In this document: piece after piece, positions 12,331-22,891 of the stretch
Position numbering within the stretch: the first letter of the stretch is position 1
Layout: each line of letters starts with the position of its first letter
Assembly (NCBI GenBank): GCA_030848705.1
Contig: CM061237.1
Location: forward strand, 85,679,910-85,743,909
DNA: 64,000 bases
From: Heracleum sosnowskyi
Lineage: Eukaryota > Streptophyta > Magnoliopsida > Apiales > Apiaceae
Direction: 5' to 3'
The notes under the pieces: generated by a model
What the model saw: the letters and a program-made list of their open reading frames with translations, nothing else
The model's database searches: none
What the model was told of the DNA's origin: nothing
Program-made: the position numbers and the translations under genes

Positions 12331-15300
12331 GATATCTGCAAGTTGTTGGTCTGTAGACACAAAATGAAGCTCAATGTTTCCTTCTTCCACATGTTCTCTG
12401 ATAAAATGATACCTTATGCTGATGTGCTTTGTCATGGAGTGCTGTACTGGATTACCTGTCATAGCAATAGCACTTTGGTTATCATAGAAAATAGGTATTT
12501 TAGAGTACCTCAAACCATAATCCAGCAACTGATTCTTCATCCACAGAATCTGTGCACAACAGCTACCAGCAGCTATATACTCTGCTTCTGCAGTGGATGT
12601 GGAAATTGACTTTTGTTTCTTGCTATACCAAGAAACCAATCTGTCACCTAAAAATTGACAGCTTCTACTTGTACTTTTTCTGTCTATCTTACAGCCTACA
12701 AAATCTGCATCAGAGTAACCAATTAGCTTAAACTCTGATTCTCTAGGATACCACAAACCCAAGGTTATGGTTCCTTTGAGATATTTGAAAATCCTTTTTA
12801 CAGCTGTTAGATGAGGCTCTCTGGGATCTGCTTGAAATCTTGCACAAAGACATGTTGCATACATGATATCAGGTCTACTTGCAGTAAGATACAGTAAAGA
12901 CCCTATCATTCCTCTGTAGTTTGTCATATCTACTGAGGCTCCTGTGTCTTTGTCTAGCTTTGTTGCTGTAGCCATGGGAGTTGTAGCAGATGAACTATCA
13001 AGCATACCAAATTTCTTGAGAAGATTTCTGGTATATTTTGCTTGATTGATAAAAATACCATCATCTGTTTGCTTGACCTGTAAGCCTAGAAAATAACTAA
13101 GCTCTCCCATCATGCTCATTTGATACCTGGATTGCATAAGCTTTGCAAACTTCTTACAAAGTTTGTCATTAGTAGATCCAAAGATAATATCATCTACATA
13201 AATTTGAACTAAAAGCAAATCATCACCAGAATTGAAATAAAACAAGGTTTTATCAATTGTACCTCTTGTGAACCCACTTTCTAAAAGAAATTGAGCAATA
13301 GTTTCATACCATGCTCTTGGTGCTTGCTTTAGTCCATATAATGCCTTGTCAAGCCTGTAGACATAATCTGGATGCTTGGGATCTACAAATCCTGGTGGTT
13401 GTTCAACAAACACTTCTTCTTCAAGCTTCCCATTGAGAAAAGCACTTTTTACATCCATCTGAAAGACTTTAAACTTCTTGTGTGCAGCATAGGCCAGAAA
13501 AATTCTTATGGCCTCCAATCTTGCAACTGGAGCAAAGGTTTCATCATAGTCAATTCCTTCCTGTTGTGAATAACCTTTAGCCACAAGTCTAGCCTTGTTT
13601 CTTGTAATCACACCTTCACTGTCAGTCTTGTTTCTGAAAACCCACTTTGTACCTACTATTGATCTATTCTTTGGTCTAGGTACAAGTGTCCAGACTTCAT
13701 TTCTTTCAAATTCATTTAACTCTTCTTGCATTGCTGTAATCCAATTAGCATCTTGAAGAGCTTCCTCCACTTTCTTTGGTTCTGTTTGAGACAAGAAAGC
13801 ATGATACAGACACTCATTATTTGTTGCACTTCTAGTTCTCACACTAGCATCAGGATCTCCAATTATGAGATCAGGTGTGTGTGCCTGTGTCCACTTTCTT
13901 GCTGTTGGTAAGTGGTTTCTTGTATCATTATTGGATCCTCCCCCTTGATCCATGCTCTCCTGATTCATATGTTGACTTTCTGCAGTATCTGAGGCTCCCC
14001 CTGAATTGGATGGCTCAGAGTTTGAACTGTCAGAGTTTGAATCAGTTTCCTCAACTGACTCACTTGCTGTGTCTTGTTGAGCTTCTTCACGCTCCCCCTC
14101 AACTAGTTCTCTATTTTGTTCAATTTGAGAATTTCCAGTTTCTCCAGTATTTACCAGTAGAGGTTCAGAGTATGCTTCGTCAGAGTTTATCAGAACCGCT
14201 TCATCAGAGTTTGTCGGTACTGCTTCATCAGAGTTTACATCATCAGAAAATAAACCTTCATTTTCAAAGCGCAGTTGATCATATTCAATTTTATCTTCAA
14301 GTCCAGTTATTTTCTTGTCATCAAATGACACATGTATGGATTCCATGATCACTTTAGTTCTCAGATTGTAAACTCTGAATGCTTTTGTTGATAATGGATA
14401 GCCAACAAAGATTCCTTCATCAGCTTTTAACTCGAACTTGGTCAACTGTTCAGGATGAGTCTTCAACACAAAGCATTTGCATCCAAATATATGAAAATAT
14501 TTCAAATTTGGCTTCTTATTTTTCACCATCTCATATGGTGTTTTTCCATGCTTGTTAATTAATGTTGCATTCTGAGTAAAACAAGCAGTTTGAACAGCTT
14601 CTGCCCAGAAATAGGTTGGTAACTTTGCTTCATCAAGCATTGTTCTGGCAGCTTCGATTAGAGTTCTGTTCTTTCTTTCAACTACACCATTCTGCTGTGG
14701 AGTTCCAGGTGCAGAAAACTCTTGCTTCACTCCTCTTTCCTTGCAGAAAGCTTCCATGATTGAGTTTCTGAATTCAGTTCCATTATCACTTCTTATAATT
14801 TTCACTTTGTGCTGTGATCCTTTGTCCAGTAGGTTTACATGATCCATCAGAGTTTGAGCAGTTTCATCCTTCTTTGATAAGAAATACACCCATGTATATC
14901 TAGTATATTCATCAACAATTACTAGAGCATATTTCTTTCTGCCCATAGACATCACATTCACTGGTCCAAAGAGATCAACATGTAGAAGATGATAAGGTTC
15001 CACTACTGAAGATTCAGATTTGCTCTTGAAAGATGACTTCCTTTGCTTGGCCTTTTGACAAGAATCACATAGGCCATCTAGACTGAGTATTGATTTTGGG
15101 AGTCACCTTACAAGATCCTTTCTTATTAGCTCATTGATGTTGTTCAAATTGAGATGAGAGAGCTTCTTATGCCAATTCCAACTCTCTTCATTTGACATTC
15201 TTGCAGTCAGACACACTGTTTTTCCATCAGAGTTTGTTACCAAACTTGCTTCATAAATGTTGTTGCGCCTGTGTCCAACTAGAACAACTTTTCCAGTAGA

Positions 15301-15428
15301 TTTACTGATAACTTCACAGTGTTCAGTATGAAAATCTACATGGTTTCCTCTGTCACAGATTTGACTCACAGATAACAGATTATGCTTGAGTCCTGAGACT
15401 AGAGCTACATCTTTGATGATGACACTTC
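12331..15428 (-). pseudogene. pol: Element B Pol: integrase, reverse transcriptase, truncated RNase H
   Basis: This continues the protease fragment at 28567-28731 after element C. It has the integrase zinc site (WHKKLSH ... CDSC), an intact D,D-35-E core, RT with YVDD, and RNase H up to LADI. The usual FTKPL ending (about 30 residues) is deleted and the frame runs straight into the third-ORF remnant. The only stop I see is a TGA at 15103-15105, where relatives have glycine. The integrase-RT linker has repeated NSDEA peptides encoded by AACTCTGATGAA-type words (about 14180-14240). Confidence 0.88.
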
Positions 15429-16467
15429 TGTTAGGAATATGTTGATTCTTGATGATAATTGTAAAAACACTTAGTAGATTTTGTATTAAGTTATTTTGTA
15501 ACTGTCAACGAAATGGCATGCTTTGCAGTGTTTCGTTGACAGGAAGCTCATCAACGGAATGAGTGTTGTAGCAATTGCACTGTACAATACTTCACAGTTT
15601 GATATGCATTTGATGTATGTATTAGATAGGTTTCCTAAGTCATGTTGACTAAGTACTAGATAGGCAAAATAGGTTGGTTAATTGTAAGTATATCATGCCT
15701 TGTAATTTTGCCTAAGTGAAGACATGTCAACGGTATGAAGATTACTCTATCAACGGAACAAGGATACACCATCAATGGAATGAAGTTTACTCATCAACGA
15801 AATGAAGTTTACTCATCAACGAAATGGAGAATAAAGCTATCAACGAAACACATCTCCCTACTATCAACGAATCATTATTGCTTTTCTGAATAGTTGACAA
15901 AGTGATAGTGACAGTTTACTGAACAGATCTAAAGGTGATGTGGAAGTGTACTTTGCATTGGAAACCATTAAAATGGACATGGGGAATAAGGAAACATCCC
16001 AGTTTCCAATTGGGCTCTTGGGAGTGATCATAATAAGCATGAAGACAAAAGCAAGGATCTCCAAGGACCACTGGACAAAGGGATGAAAAGCAAACTATTG
16101 GCGGTTATCTTTAGTGTACTTTAGAGTAGCCAAAAATAGTATTGTAAACTTGGGAATATATAACCAAGTGTAGCAGTTAGAAAGAAGTAGAGAAGAAAAA
16201 CAAATAGTTTGTATTAGCTATCTTTGAGAGCATTCTTCTCTACAACTCTGTAACTGAGCAGCTGTGTACTTTTGTATCACAGATTATTTCCGCAATAAAA
16301 ACACTTCAGTTGGATCATCAAACAATCCAACTGAATTATTTATATCTTGTGTTTTTGTTTATTCAGTTCAGTTTTATTTTATCATTGTTTTAAGTTTAAG
16401 AAAATATCAAGAATTATATTCAACCCCCCCCCCTTCTACAATTCTGTTAGGTCATTTGGGAATAACA
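15429..16467 (+). repeat. 5' LTR of element C
   Basis: It starts tgttaggaat and ends gggaataaca. U3 holds exact TTTCGTTGA/TCAACGAAA words at 15505, 15531, 15794, 15816 and 15840, with variants at 15551, 15727, 15750 and 15864. The TATA box (atatataa) is at 16156-16163 and AATAAA at 16294-16299. A perfect inverted repeat cagttggat/atccaactg lies at 16307-16333, and the oligo-C tract near 16424-16436. Confidence 0.96.
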
Positions 16468-16469
16468 AT

Positions 16470-16481
16470 TGGTATCAGAGC
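16470..16481 (+). other. Primer binding site of element C
   Basis: tggtatcagagc matches the 3' end of initiator tRNA-Met and lies 2 bp after the 5' LTR. Confidence 0.93.
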
Positions 16482-16530
16482 GAGCTTCTAACATACAAGA
16501 AGTTTAAAGATCAAGACCAAAACAGAAACC

Positions 16531-19002
16531 ATGGTGAAGAAGGATGCAGGTGTGAAGATACCAGTTCTTGATAAGGACAATTACTTTCACTGGAAAGTAA
16601 AGATGCATTTACATCTCATGTCTATGGATGAGAGATATGTAGACTGCATTGAGAAAGGTCCACACGTTCCCATGAAGTTTGCATCTAGAATTGGAGTGCC
16701 AGATGATGCTCCTGACGTAGAAATTCCAAAACTTGTCTCAGAATGGACTATTGAAGATCTTGCAGAAATCCATAAAGATAAGAGAACCATGAACATTCTG
16801 TTTAATGGTTTGGAGCAAGAGATGTTTGATAATGTCATAAACTGTACAACCTCCAAAGAAGTATGGGACACTGTCAGAACACTATGTGAAGGAACTGAGC
16901 AAGTAAGGGAGAACAAAATGCAACTCCTTATACAACAATATGAGCACTTTCACTTTAAAGCTGGTGAAATCCTAAATGACACGTTTAGTAGGTTTCAAAA
17001 GCTTCTGAATGGATTAAAGTTGTATGGGAGAATCTACCAAACTAAGGACTCAAACCTTAAATTTCTAAGAGCTCTTCCAAAAGAATGGAAGCCTATGACT
17101 GTTTCTCTAAGAAACACTCAAGAGTACAAAGATTACACTCTTGAAAGGCTGTATGGAACATTGAAGACTTATGAGCTGGAAATGGAGCAAGATGAGGAAA
17201 TTGAAAAGGTACAGAAGAAGGGTGGATCCATTGCATTGATTGCATCTGTGAACCAACTGGAAGATGACACTGAAGAAGCTGCAAAGGCCACAACTAGTCG
17301 AGCTAGTTGTAGAAGTGATGTCAGCAAGGGTAAAGGTAAGATGACAGAAGAAGAAGAACCAGAACCAGCCAACTTGGATGACTTAGATGAGATTGATGAA
17401 CACATTGCTTTTCTGTCAAGAAAATTCTCTAAGTTCAAGTTCAAAAGAAACTCAGAAGCAAGGCCACCAAGAAGAGACTTTCAACCTAGCAAAACAAACT
17501 GGATTGAAAAGTCTAAATCTAAATGTTTCAATTGTGGAATGCTTGGTCACTTTGCTGGAGACTGCAGAAAGCCCAAGATTGAGAAGAGCAACAGGAAATT
17601 TGAGCCTGTTGATTATAAAAAGAAATACTTTGAACTTCTCAAGCAAAAGGAAAAGGCTTTCATGTCTCAGGAGTATGATTGGGCTGGTAATGGTGAAGAT
17701 TCTGATGATGATGTTGAGTATGTCAACTTGGCTCTTATGGCTGACAATCATGAGCAGGAAGCAAGTTCCTCAAGCAACCAGGTAACAATTACTAATCTTT
17801 CTGAGCTTTCTAAAGAGGAATGCGATAGTGCAGTAAATGAAATGTCTACTGTATTATATAATTTGCGTGTTACTCTTAAATCACTTACCAAAGAGAATTC
17901 AAGAATTAAAGAGACTAATTTGCTCTTAAGTGATAGGAATGCAATGTTAGAAGCACAGCTCATTGAATTTGAGAAAATGAGATGTGTTAGTAGGGATGCT
18001 AAGAAGGAACTTGAGAACGTGTTACAAAGGGAAGAAATTCTTAAGACACAACTAGAAATAGAACAGAGTGTGATTGCTAAATGGAAAGATGCCAGGAATG
18101 TTGCTACCAACATCATTAATGTTCAAGGTATGGAATCTTTCTGTGAACAATCATGGAAAAAGAACAAAGAGAAACTAGGGTATGCTTGTGAAGCCTTAGA
18201 TTCAGAAACAGAGTCAACAAACAACAATGATCATTTGTTGAAGGTTGATATGTCAACGGAATGCGATGTTCCGTTGACACATGAACCATCAACCGATCAG
18301 GGTGTTTCGTTGACAGAGAAAAGAAAAGATGAACTCACTAGACTTAATAATAAGTATGGTCCTGTCACCAAGAACTTTGTTCAAGGTGAGTCTAGTAAAT
18401 CAAAGAAAGTTGAGAAGCCTGTTGAGAGAGCTAATGTAGGTCACTTGTCCAACAAGCAATTGAAAGATAAAATAGAGAATGTTCAAATTGAGGCTAAGGG
18501 AAATAAAAGGAATAACAGGAATGGCAAAGTAGGAATTAACAAACACAACAATTACACACCTGATAAATATGCTCCTAGAAAGACTTGTGTCAATTGTGGA
18601 AGTGTTAGTCATCTATCTACTAACTGCAAATCTGTTAAGAAAACTGCTAATGTGAAAATTCCCAAGCCTGCAATGAATAATCTTATGCCTACAATGCCTG
18701 TTATGCCTAACATGTTTGCTCCATGTGCACAATTTCAGAATCCATATGCTAACATATCATTTGTGCCTAATCCATACATGAATATGTTTAGTATGCCACA
18801 AATGCCATGGAATATGAATAATATGTGTGTTCCTTCAAATATGCATGCTGTAAATGAAAATGTGAGCAACAATCAGAAATCAACACCAAGAGTAAAAGTT
18901 GATTTAAATCAATCTGAGCCCAAGGTGAAAAATGATGTAAAAAGAAAAGCAAAGGCTAACAAAACAGGACCCAAGGAAACTTGGGTACCAAAATCGACTT
19001 GA
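16531..19002 (+). CDS. gag: Element C Gag (823 aa)
   Basis: This is the capsid/nucleocapsid protein that would package the element's RNA in cytoplasmic particles. The ATG at 16531 is the first after the PBS. Residues 1-230 are a UBN2/DUF4219-like Gag region (DKDNYFHWKVKM, INCTTSKEVWDT, LPKEWKPM). A CCHC knuckle CFNCGMLGHFAGDC lies at about 332-345, a heptad-rich coiled coil at about 425-540, and a second knuckle CVNCGSVSHLSTNC at 686-699. A Met/Pro/Asn-rich stretch follows, and the tail ends TWVPKST, a motif shared by the other Gags here. At over 800 residues it is far longer than an ordinary copia Gag, as is typical of Sireviruses. Family words lie in the linker at 18253, 18271 and 18305. 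Pol overlaps its end in the -1 frame. Confidence 0.95.
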   Translation: MVKKDAGVKIPVLDKDNYFHWKVKMHLHLMSMDERYVDCIEKGPHVPMKFASRIGVPDDAPDVEIPKLVSEWTIEDLAEIHKDKRTMNILFNGLEQEMFDNVINCTTSKEVWDTVRTLCEGTEQVRENKMQLLIQQYEHFHFKAGEILNDTFSRFQKLLNGLKLYGRIYQTKDSNLKFLRALPKEWKPMTVSLRNTQEYKDYTLERLYGTLKTYELEMEQDEEIEKVQKKGGSIALIASVNQLEDDTEEAAKATTSRASCRSDVSKGKGKMTEEEEPEPANLDDLDEIDEHIAFLSRKFSKFKFKRNSEARPPRRDFQPSKTNWIEKSKSKCFNCGMLGHFAGDCRKPKIEKSNRKFEPVDYKKKYFELLKQKEKAFMSQEYDWAGNGEDSDDDVEYVNLALMADNHEQEASSSSNQVTITNLSELSKEECDSAVNEMSTVLYNLRVTLKSLTKENSRIKETNLLLSDRNAMLEAQLIEFEKMRCVSRDAKKELENVLQREEILKTQLEIEQSVIAKWKDARNVATNIINVQGMESFCEQSWKKNKEKLGYACEALDSETESTNNNDHLLKVDMSTECDVPLTHEPSTDQGVSLTEKRKDELTRLNNKYGPVTKNFVQGESSKSKKVEKPVERANVGHLSNKQLKDKIENVQIEAKGNKRNNRNGKVGINKHNNYTPDKYAPRKTCVNCGSVSHLSTNCKSVKKTANVKIPKPAMNNLMPTMPVMPNMFAPCAQFQNPYANISFVPNPYMNMFSMPQMPWNMNNMCVPSNMHAVNENVSNNQKSTPRVKVDLNQSEPKVKNDVKRKAKANKTGPKETWVPKST

Positions 19003-22000
19003 TTTGGTTCTATTGTGTGCAGGGAGACAAAAAGAATCTTTGGTACTTGGATAGTGGTTGTTCAAGACACATGACTGGTGATTCTACCCTGCTCACAGAG
19101 TTTCAGGAAAGAGCTGGCCCTTGTATTGCTTTTGGAGATGACAGCAAAGGCTACACAAAGGGATATGGCTTGATTTCAAAAGAGAATGTCATCATAGATG
19201 AGGTTGCATTGGTGGATGGTCTTAAGCACAATTTGCTTAGTATCAGTCAACTTTGTGACAAAGGATTTTTAGTTACTTTTTCTAAAGAAGCCTGTGTTGT
19301 TTCTAAAGGAGGAAACAACAATGTGGTAATGACTGGATTCAGAAGAGGGAATGTGTACATTGCTGACTTTAGTAGCACAAGTCCAGACACCATCACTTGT
19401 CTTTTCAGCAAAGCAAGCAAGGATGAAAGTTGGCTATGGCACAAGAAATTATCTCATCTGAATTTCAAGGTTATGAATGATTTGGTAAGGAAGGATCTTG
19501 CTAGAGGAATTCCACAGGTGGAGTTTTCCAAGGATGGTTTGTGTGATGCCTGTCAAAAAGGGAAACAAAAGAAGGCATCATTCAAAAGCAAGACAGAGTC
19601 ATCAATTGTCCATCAGCTTGAGTTACTTCATATGGATCTGTTTGGCCCTGTAAATGTCATGTCTATTTCAAAGAAGAAATATTGTCTTGTGATTGTTGAT
19701 GATTTTTCTAGATTTACTTGGACCTTCTTTTTACATTCTAAAGATGAGGCAAGTGAAATCATTATCAATCACATCAAGATGGTAAACAATCATCCTGACT
19801 TGAAAGTAAGAAGGATCAGGAGTGACAATGGGACAGAATTCAAGAATTCAAGCATGAAGATGTTCTGTGAAGAAAATGGTATTATGCATGAGTTTTCAGC
19901 AGCAAGGACACCACAGCAAAATGGTGTAGTTGAAAGGAAAAACAGAACACTTATTGAAGCTGCCAGGACAATGCTAGATGAATCAAAGTTACCAACTTAT
20001 TTTTGGGCTGAGGCAGTTAACACAGCTTGCTTCACTCAGAATATTTCTTTGATTAATCAGGCCAAGGGAATGACCCCTTATCAACTACTCAAAAGAAAGA
20101 AGCCACTATTGGATTTTCTTCATGTCTTTGGATGCAAGTGCTTTGTTCTGAGAAATCAAGATGAGCATTTGGGGAAATTTGAAGCAAAGGCAGATGAAGC
20201 AATATTTGTGGGATATGCAGCAGGGAAAGCTTACAGAGTCTATAATCTCAGAACCAACATTGTTATGGAATCTGTACATGTTGTTTTTGATGATCTCAAA
20301 ATTCAAGGTCTCTGTGATGAAGGTTTCCATGAAAGTCTCTCTTTTGAGAATGAGGAAGGAGATCGAATGAATCATGTTAAGACTACTGAGAAACAGCCTA
20401 AAGTTGTTGTATCTAGCACAGATGAGAGCAGCAGTGAAGATGAAATTGCTGCATTAAGATTGAAAAGAATAGCTGCTAGTAGACCAAATGGTCATTTCGT
20501 TGACAGTCAAGATGGTGGTTTCGTTGACAGTCAAAATGAGCGTTTCGTTGACAGCCAAAACAGTCAAACCGTTGAAGGTCATAGAAATGTCTCAAGAAGT
20601 GATCATTTAGGGACAAAAAACTCAGGGGGAGTTTCTCAAGGACAAATATCCAATCAAGGCAATCAAGATCATGAAGCTACCTCGTCAAGAGCAAATCTAC
20701 CTCCCTCAAGAAAATGGACTAAAGATCATCCCTTTGAACTTATTATAGGTGATGTTTCTTCAAAAGTCCAAACTAGAAGAGCAACTCAAGAAGAATGTCT
20801 ATATAGCAGCTTTCTGTCTCAAGATGAGCCAAAGAAAGTTGAGGATGCACTTCTAGATCCAGATTGGGTTTTGGCTATGCAAGAAGAGCTAAACCAATTT
20901 GAAAGGAACAATGTTTGGAAGCTGGTGCCCAAGCCTAAGGACAGGAGTGTAATAGGCACAAAATGGGTGTTCAGAAACAAGATGGATGAAAATGGCATAG
21001 TCACAAGGAACAAAGCAAGACTAGTTGCAAAAGGCTACTCACAGGAAGAAGGAATTGATTTTGATGAAACATTTGCTCCTGTTGCAAGACTAGAAGCAAT
21101 AAGGATTTTCCTAGCCTATGCAGCCCATGCCAATTTCAAAGTCTATCAAATGGATGTGAAAAGTGCTTTTCTGAATGGGGAATTGGAAGAGGAGGTCTAT
21201 GTAAGTCAACCTCCTGGTTTTGAAGATGATGATTTTCCAGAATATGTATACTTCCTCCTCAAAGCACTCTATGGTTTGAAACAAGTACCTAGAGCCTGGT
21301 ATGACACACTCTCACAGTTTCTTCTTGAGAATCATTTCACTAGAGGTACTGTAGATAAAACTCTTTTTCACAGGATTGTGAATGGCTCTACTATACTTGT
21401 TCAAATTTATGTAGATGACATAATCTTTGGGTCTACAGATGTGAAACTTTGTCAAAAGTTTGCCAAGCTTATGCAAAGTAAATATGAAATGAGCATGATG
21501 GGAGAATTAACTTACTTTCTTGGTCTTCAAGTGAAGCAAGTTAATGAAGGCATTTTCATTAGTCAAACAAAATATATTCATGATTTATTAAAGAAATTTA
21601 ACTTAATGGAATGCTCTCCTGCCAAAACTCCCATGCCCACTGCCACCAAACTTGAATTGAATACTAAGGAAAAATCTGTGGACATTTCAAGTTACAGAGG
21701 CATGGTAGGCTCACTTTTGTATTTAACAGCTAGTAGACCTGATATTATGTTTGCTACATGTCTATGTGCTAGATTTCAGGCTGATCCTAGAGAATCCCAT
21801 TTAGTTGCTATTAAAAGGATTTTCAGATATCTCAAGGGAACACCAAACCTTGGCATTTGGTATCCTAGAGAATCTGGTTTTGAACTAATTGGTTATTCAG
21901 ATGCAGATTATGCAGGATGTAAAATTGACAGGAAAAGCACAACAGGCACCTGTCAATTCTTAGGAAACAAGCTTGTGTCATGGTTCAGCAAGAAACAAAA

Positions 22001-22352
22001 CTCAGTTTCCACCTCCACAGCTGAGGCTGAGTATATTGCAGCTGGAAGTTGTTGTGCACAGATTTTATGGATGAAAAATCAATTACTTGATTATGGATTA
22101 AGAGTTGAGAAAATTCCTATTTTCTGTGACAACACTAGTGCCATTGCCATTACTGAGAATCCAGTGCAGCATTCAAGAACCAAGCACATTGACATCAAGT
22201 ACCATTTCATTAGAGAACATGTTATGAATGGTACTGTGGAGTTACATTTTGTTCCAAGTGAACAACAACTTGCAGACATCTTTACCAAGCCACTTGATGA
22301 ATCAACATTCTCAAGATTAGTAAGTAAGCTAGGTATGCTAAATTTCTCTTAA
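18981..22352 (+). CDS. pol: Element C Pol polyprotein (about 1123 codons)
   Basis: The copia domain order is complete. Residues here are counted from the open frame's first non-AUG codon at 18981. Protease has DSG at 24-26. Integrase has a zinc site H154, H159, C188, C191 and catalytic D219, D282 and E318 (35 residues apart). A low-complexity linker (about 460-570) carries three FVDSQ peptides encoded by TTTCGTTGACAG words. RT has D725 and YVDD at 810-813. RNase H has D974, E1017 and D1050. It ends LADIFTKPLDESTF...NFS. There is no AUG at the start. Expression must use frameshifting, suppression or RNA splicing; tgtgtgcag|gg at 19015-19024 looks like a 3' splice site. No residue is obviously missing. 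Confidence 0.95.
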   Translation: MGTKIDLIWFYCVQGDKKNLWYLDSGCSRHMTGDSTLLTEFQERAGPCIAFGDDSKGYTKGYGLISKENVIIDEVALVDGLKHNLLSISQLCDKGFLVTFSKEACVVSKGGNNNVVMTGFRRGNVYIADFSSTSPDTITCLFSKASKDESWLWHKKLSHLNFKVMNDLVRKDLARGIPQVEFSKDGLCDACQKGKQKKASFKSKTESSIVHQLELLHMDLFGPVNVMSISKKKYCLVIVDDFSRFTWTFFLHSKDEASEIIINHIKMVNNHPDLKVRRIRSDNGTEFKNSSMKMFCEENGIMHEFSAARTPQQNGVVERKNRTLIEAARTMLDESKLPTYFWAEAVNTACFTQNISLINQAKGMTPYQLLKRKKPLLDFLHVFGCKCFVLRNQDEHLGKFEAKADEAIFVGYAAGKAYRVYNLRTNIVMESVHVVFDDLKIQGLCDEGFHESLSFENEEGDRMNHVKTTEKQPKVVVSSTDESSSEDEIAALRLKRIAASRPNGHFVDSQDGGFVDSQNERFVDSQNSQTVEGHRNVSRSDHLGTKNSGGVSQGQISNQGNQDHEATSSRANLPPSRKWTKDHPFELIIGDVSSKVQTRRATQEECLYSSFLSQDEPKKVEDALLDPDWVLAMQEELNQFERNNVWKLVPKPKDRSVIGTKWVFRNKMDENGIVTRNKARLVAKGYSQEEGIDFDETFAPVARLEAIRIFLAYAAHANFKVYQMDVKSAFLNGELEEEVYVSQPPGFEDDDFPEYVYFLLKALYGLKQVPRAWYDTLSQFLLENHFTRGTVDKTLFHRIVNGSTILVQIYVDDIIFGSTDVKLCQKFAKLMQSKYEMSMMGELTYFLGLQVKQVNEGIFISQTKYIHDLLKKFNLMECSPAKTPMPTATKLELNTKEKSVDISSYRGMVGSLLYLTASRPDIMFATCLCARFQADPRESHLVAIKRIFRYLKGTPNLGIWYPRESGFELIGYSDADYAGCKIDRKSTTGTCQFLGNKLVSWFSKKQNSVSTSTAEAEYIAAGSCCAQILWMKNQLLDYGLRVEKIPIFCDNTSAIAITENPVQHSRTKHIDIKYHFIREHVMNGTVELHFVPSEQQLADIFTKPLDESTFSRLVSKLGMLNFS

Positions 22353-22891
22353 TTATTTTTGAGATATTTGCAAGTCATAATGCAGCCAGGAACTTGCTAT
22401 AATTTTTCTGTGAATTGATTTTCTCAGGAAAAGGTGAAATTTTGTCTAAGTCAAAATTACTATGTCAACGAAACGCACCATTTCGTTGACAGTCTTAGCA
22501 TTTTTCTGGGTGTTTCGTTGATAGCTCTTTTATATCAACGAAACGCAGCTTTATCAACGAAATAAGACTGGACTTTAACCGCCCAATCCTGATTCGTTGA
22601 TGTAGCACTTTTTAATCTGAACCGTTGAAATTTCACGTTCTTTATCACGATCTATACATACACCCCTGTAAGCATAAATCGTGGTAATATTTAATTCTAA
22701 CGGTTACTTTTTAAGCCAATCAGGTAATTTAGATTAATTATTGGACTTAATTTCTGAGAATTTTTGGGGAAGTATTTAAGAAATTTTAATTTCTTTATTT
22801 CATTTCTACCTGTTCTCAAAAATTCCAAAAGTTTTTTCTAGCTTCTTCTCTCTAACAAGCAATACAGCTCGAAGCTTTTCCTCACTCAACA
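22353..22891 (+). promoter_or_regulatory. Element C pol-third-ORF spacer with word cluster and TATA-like box
   Basis: This 539-bp gap has no ORF. It contains exact family words at 22465, 22481, 22513, 22535 and 22554, with variants at 22593 and 22621. The first two are inverted around a 7-bp loop. TATACATACAC lies at 22653-22663, about 240 bp before the third-ORF ATG, and a CCAAT-like gccaatcag follows. The same box occurs at the same place in A and E. It could drive a separate mRNA for the third ORF; that is inference. Confidence 0.5.

Noticed and set aside
13875..14348. 157-residue + strand ORF within element B
   Set aside because: It is antisense to the pol linker of B and reflects its low-complexity codons.
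18981..19022. A tiny GT...AG intron at the C gag-pol junction (gtaccaaa ... gtgtgcag)
   Set aside because: It would be only about 38 nt, shorter than workable plant introns. If splicing occurs, the donor must lie elsewhere.
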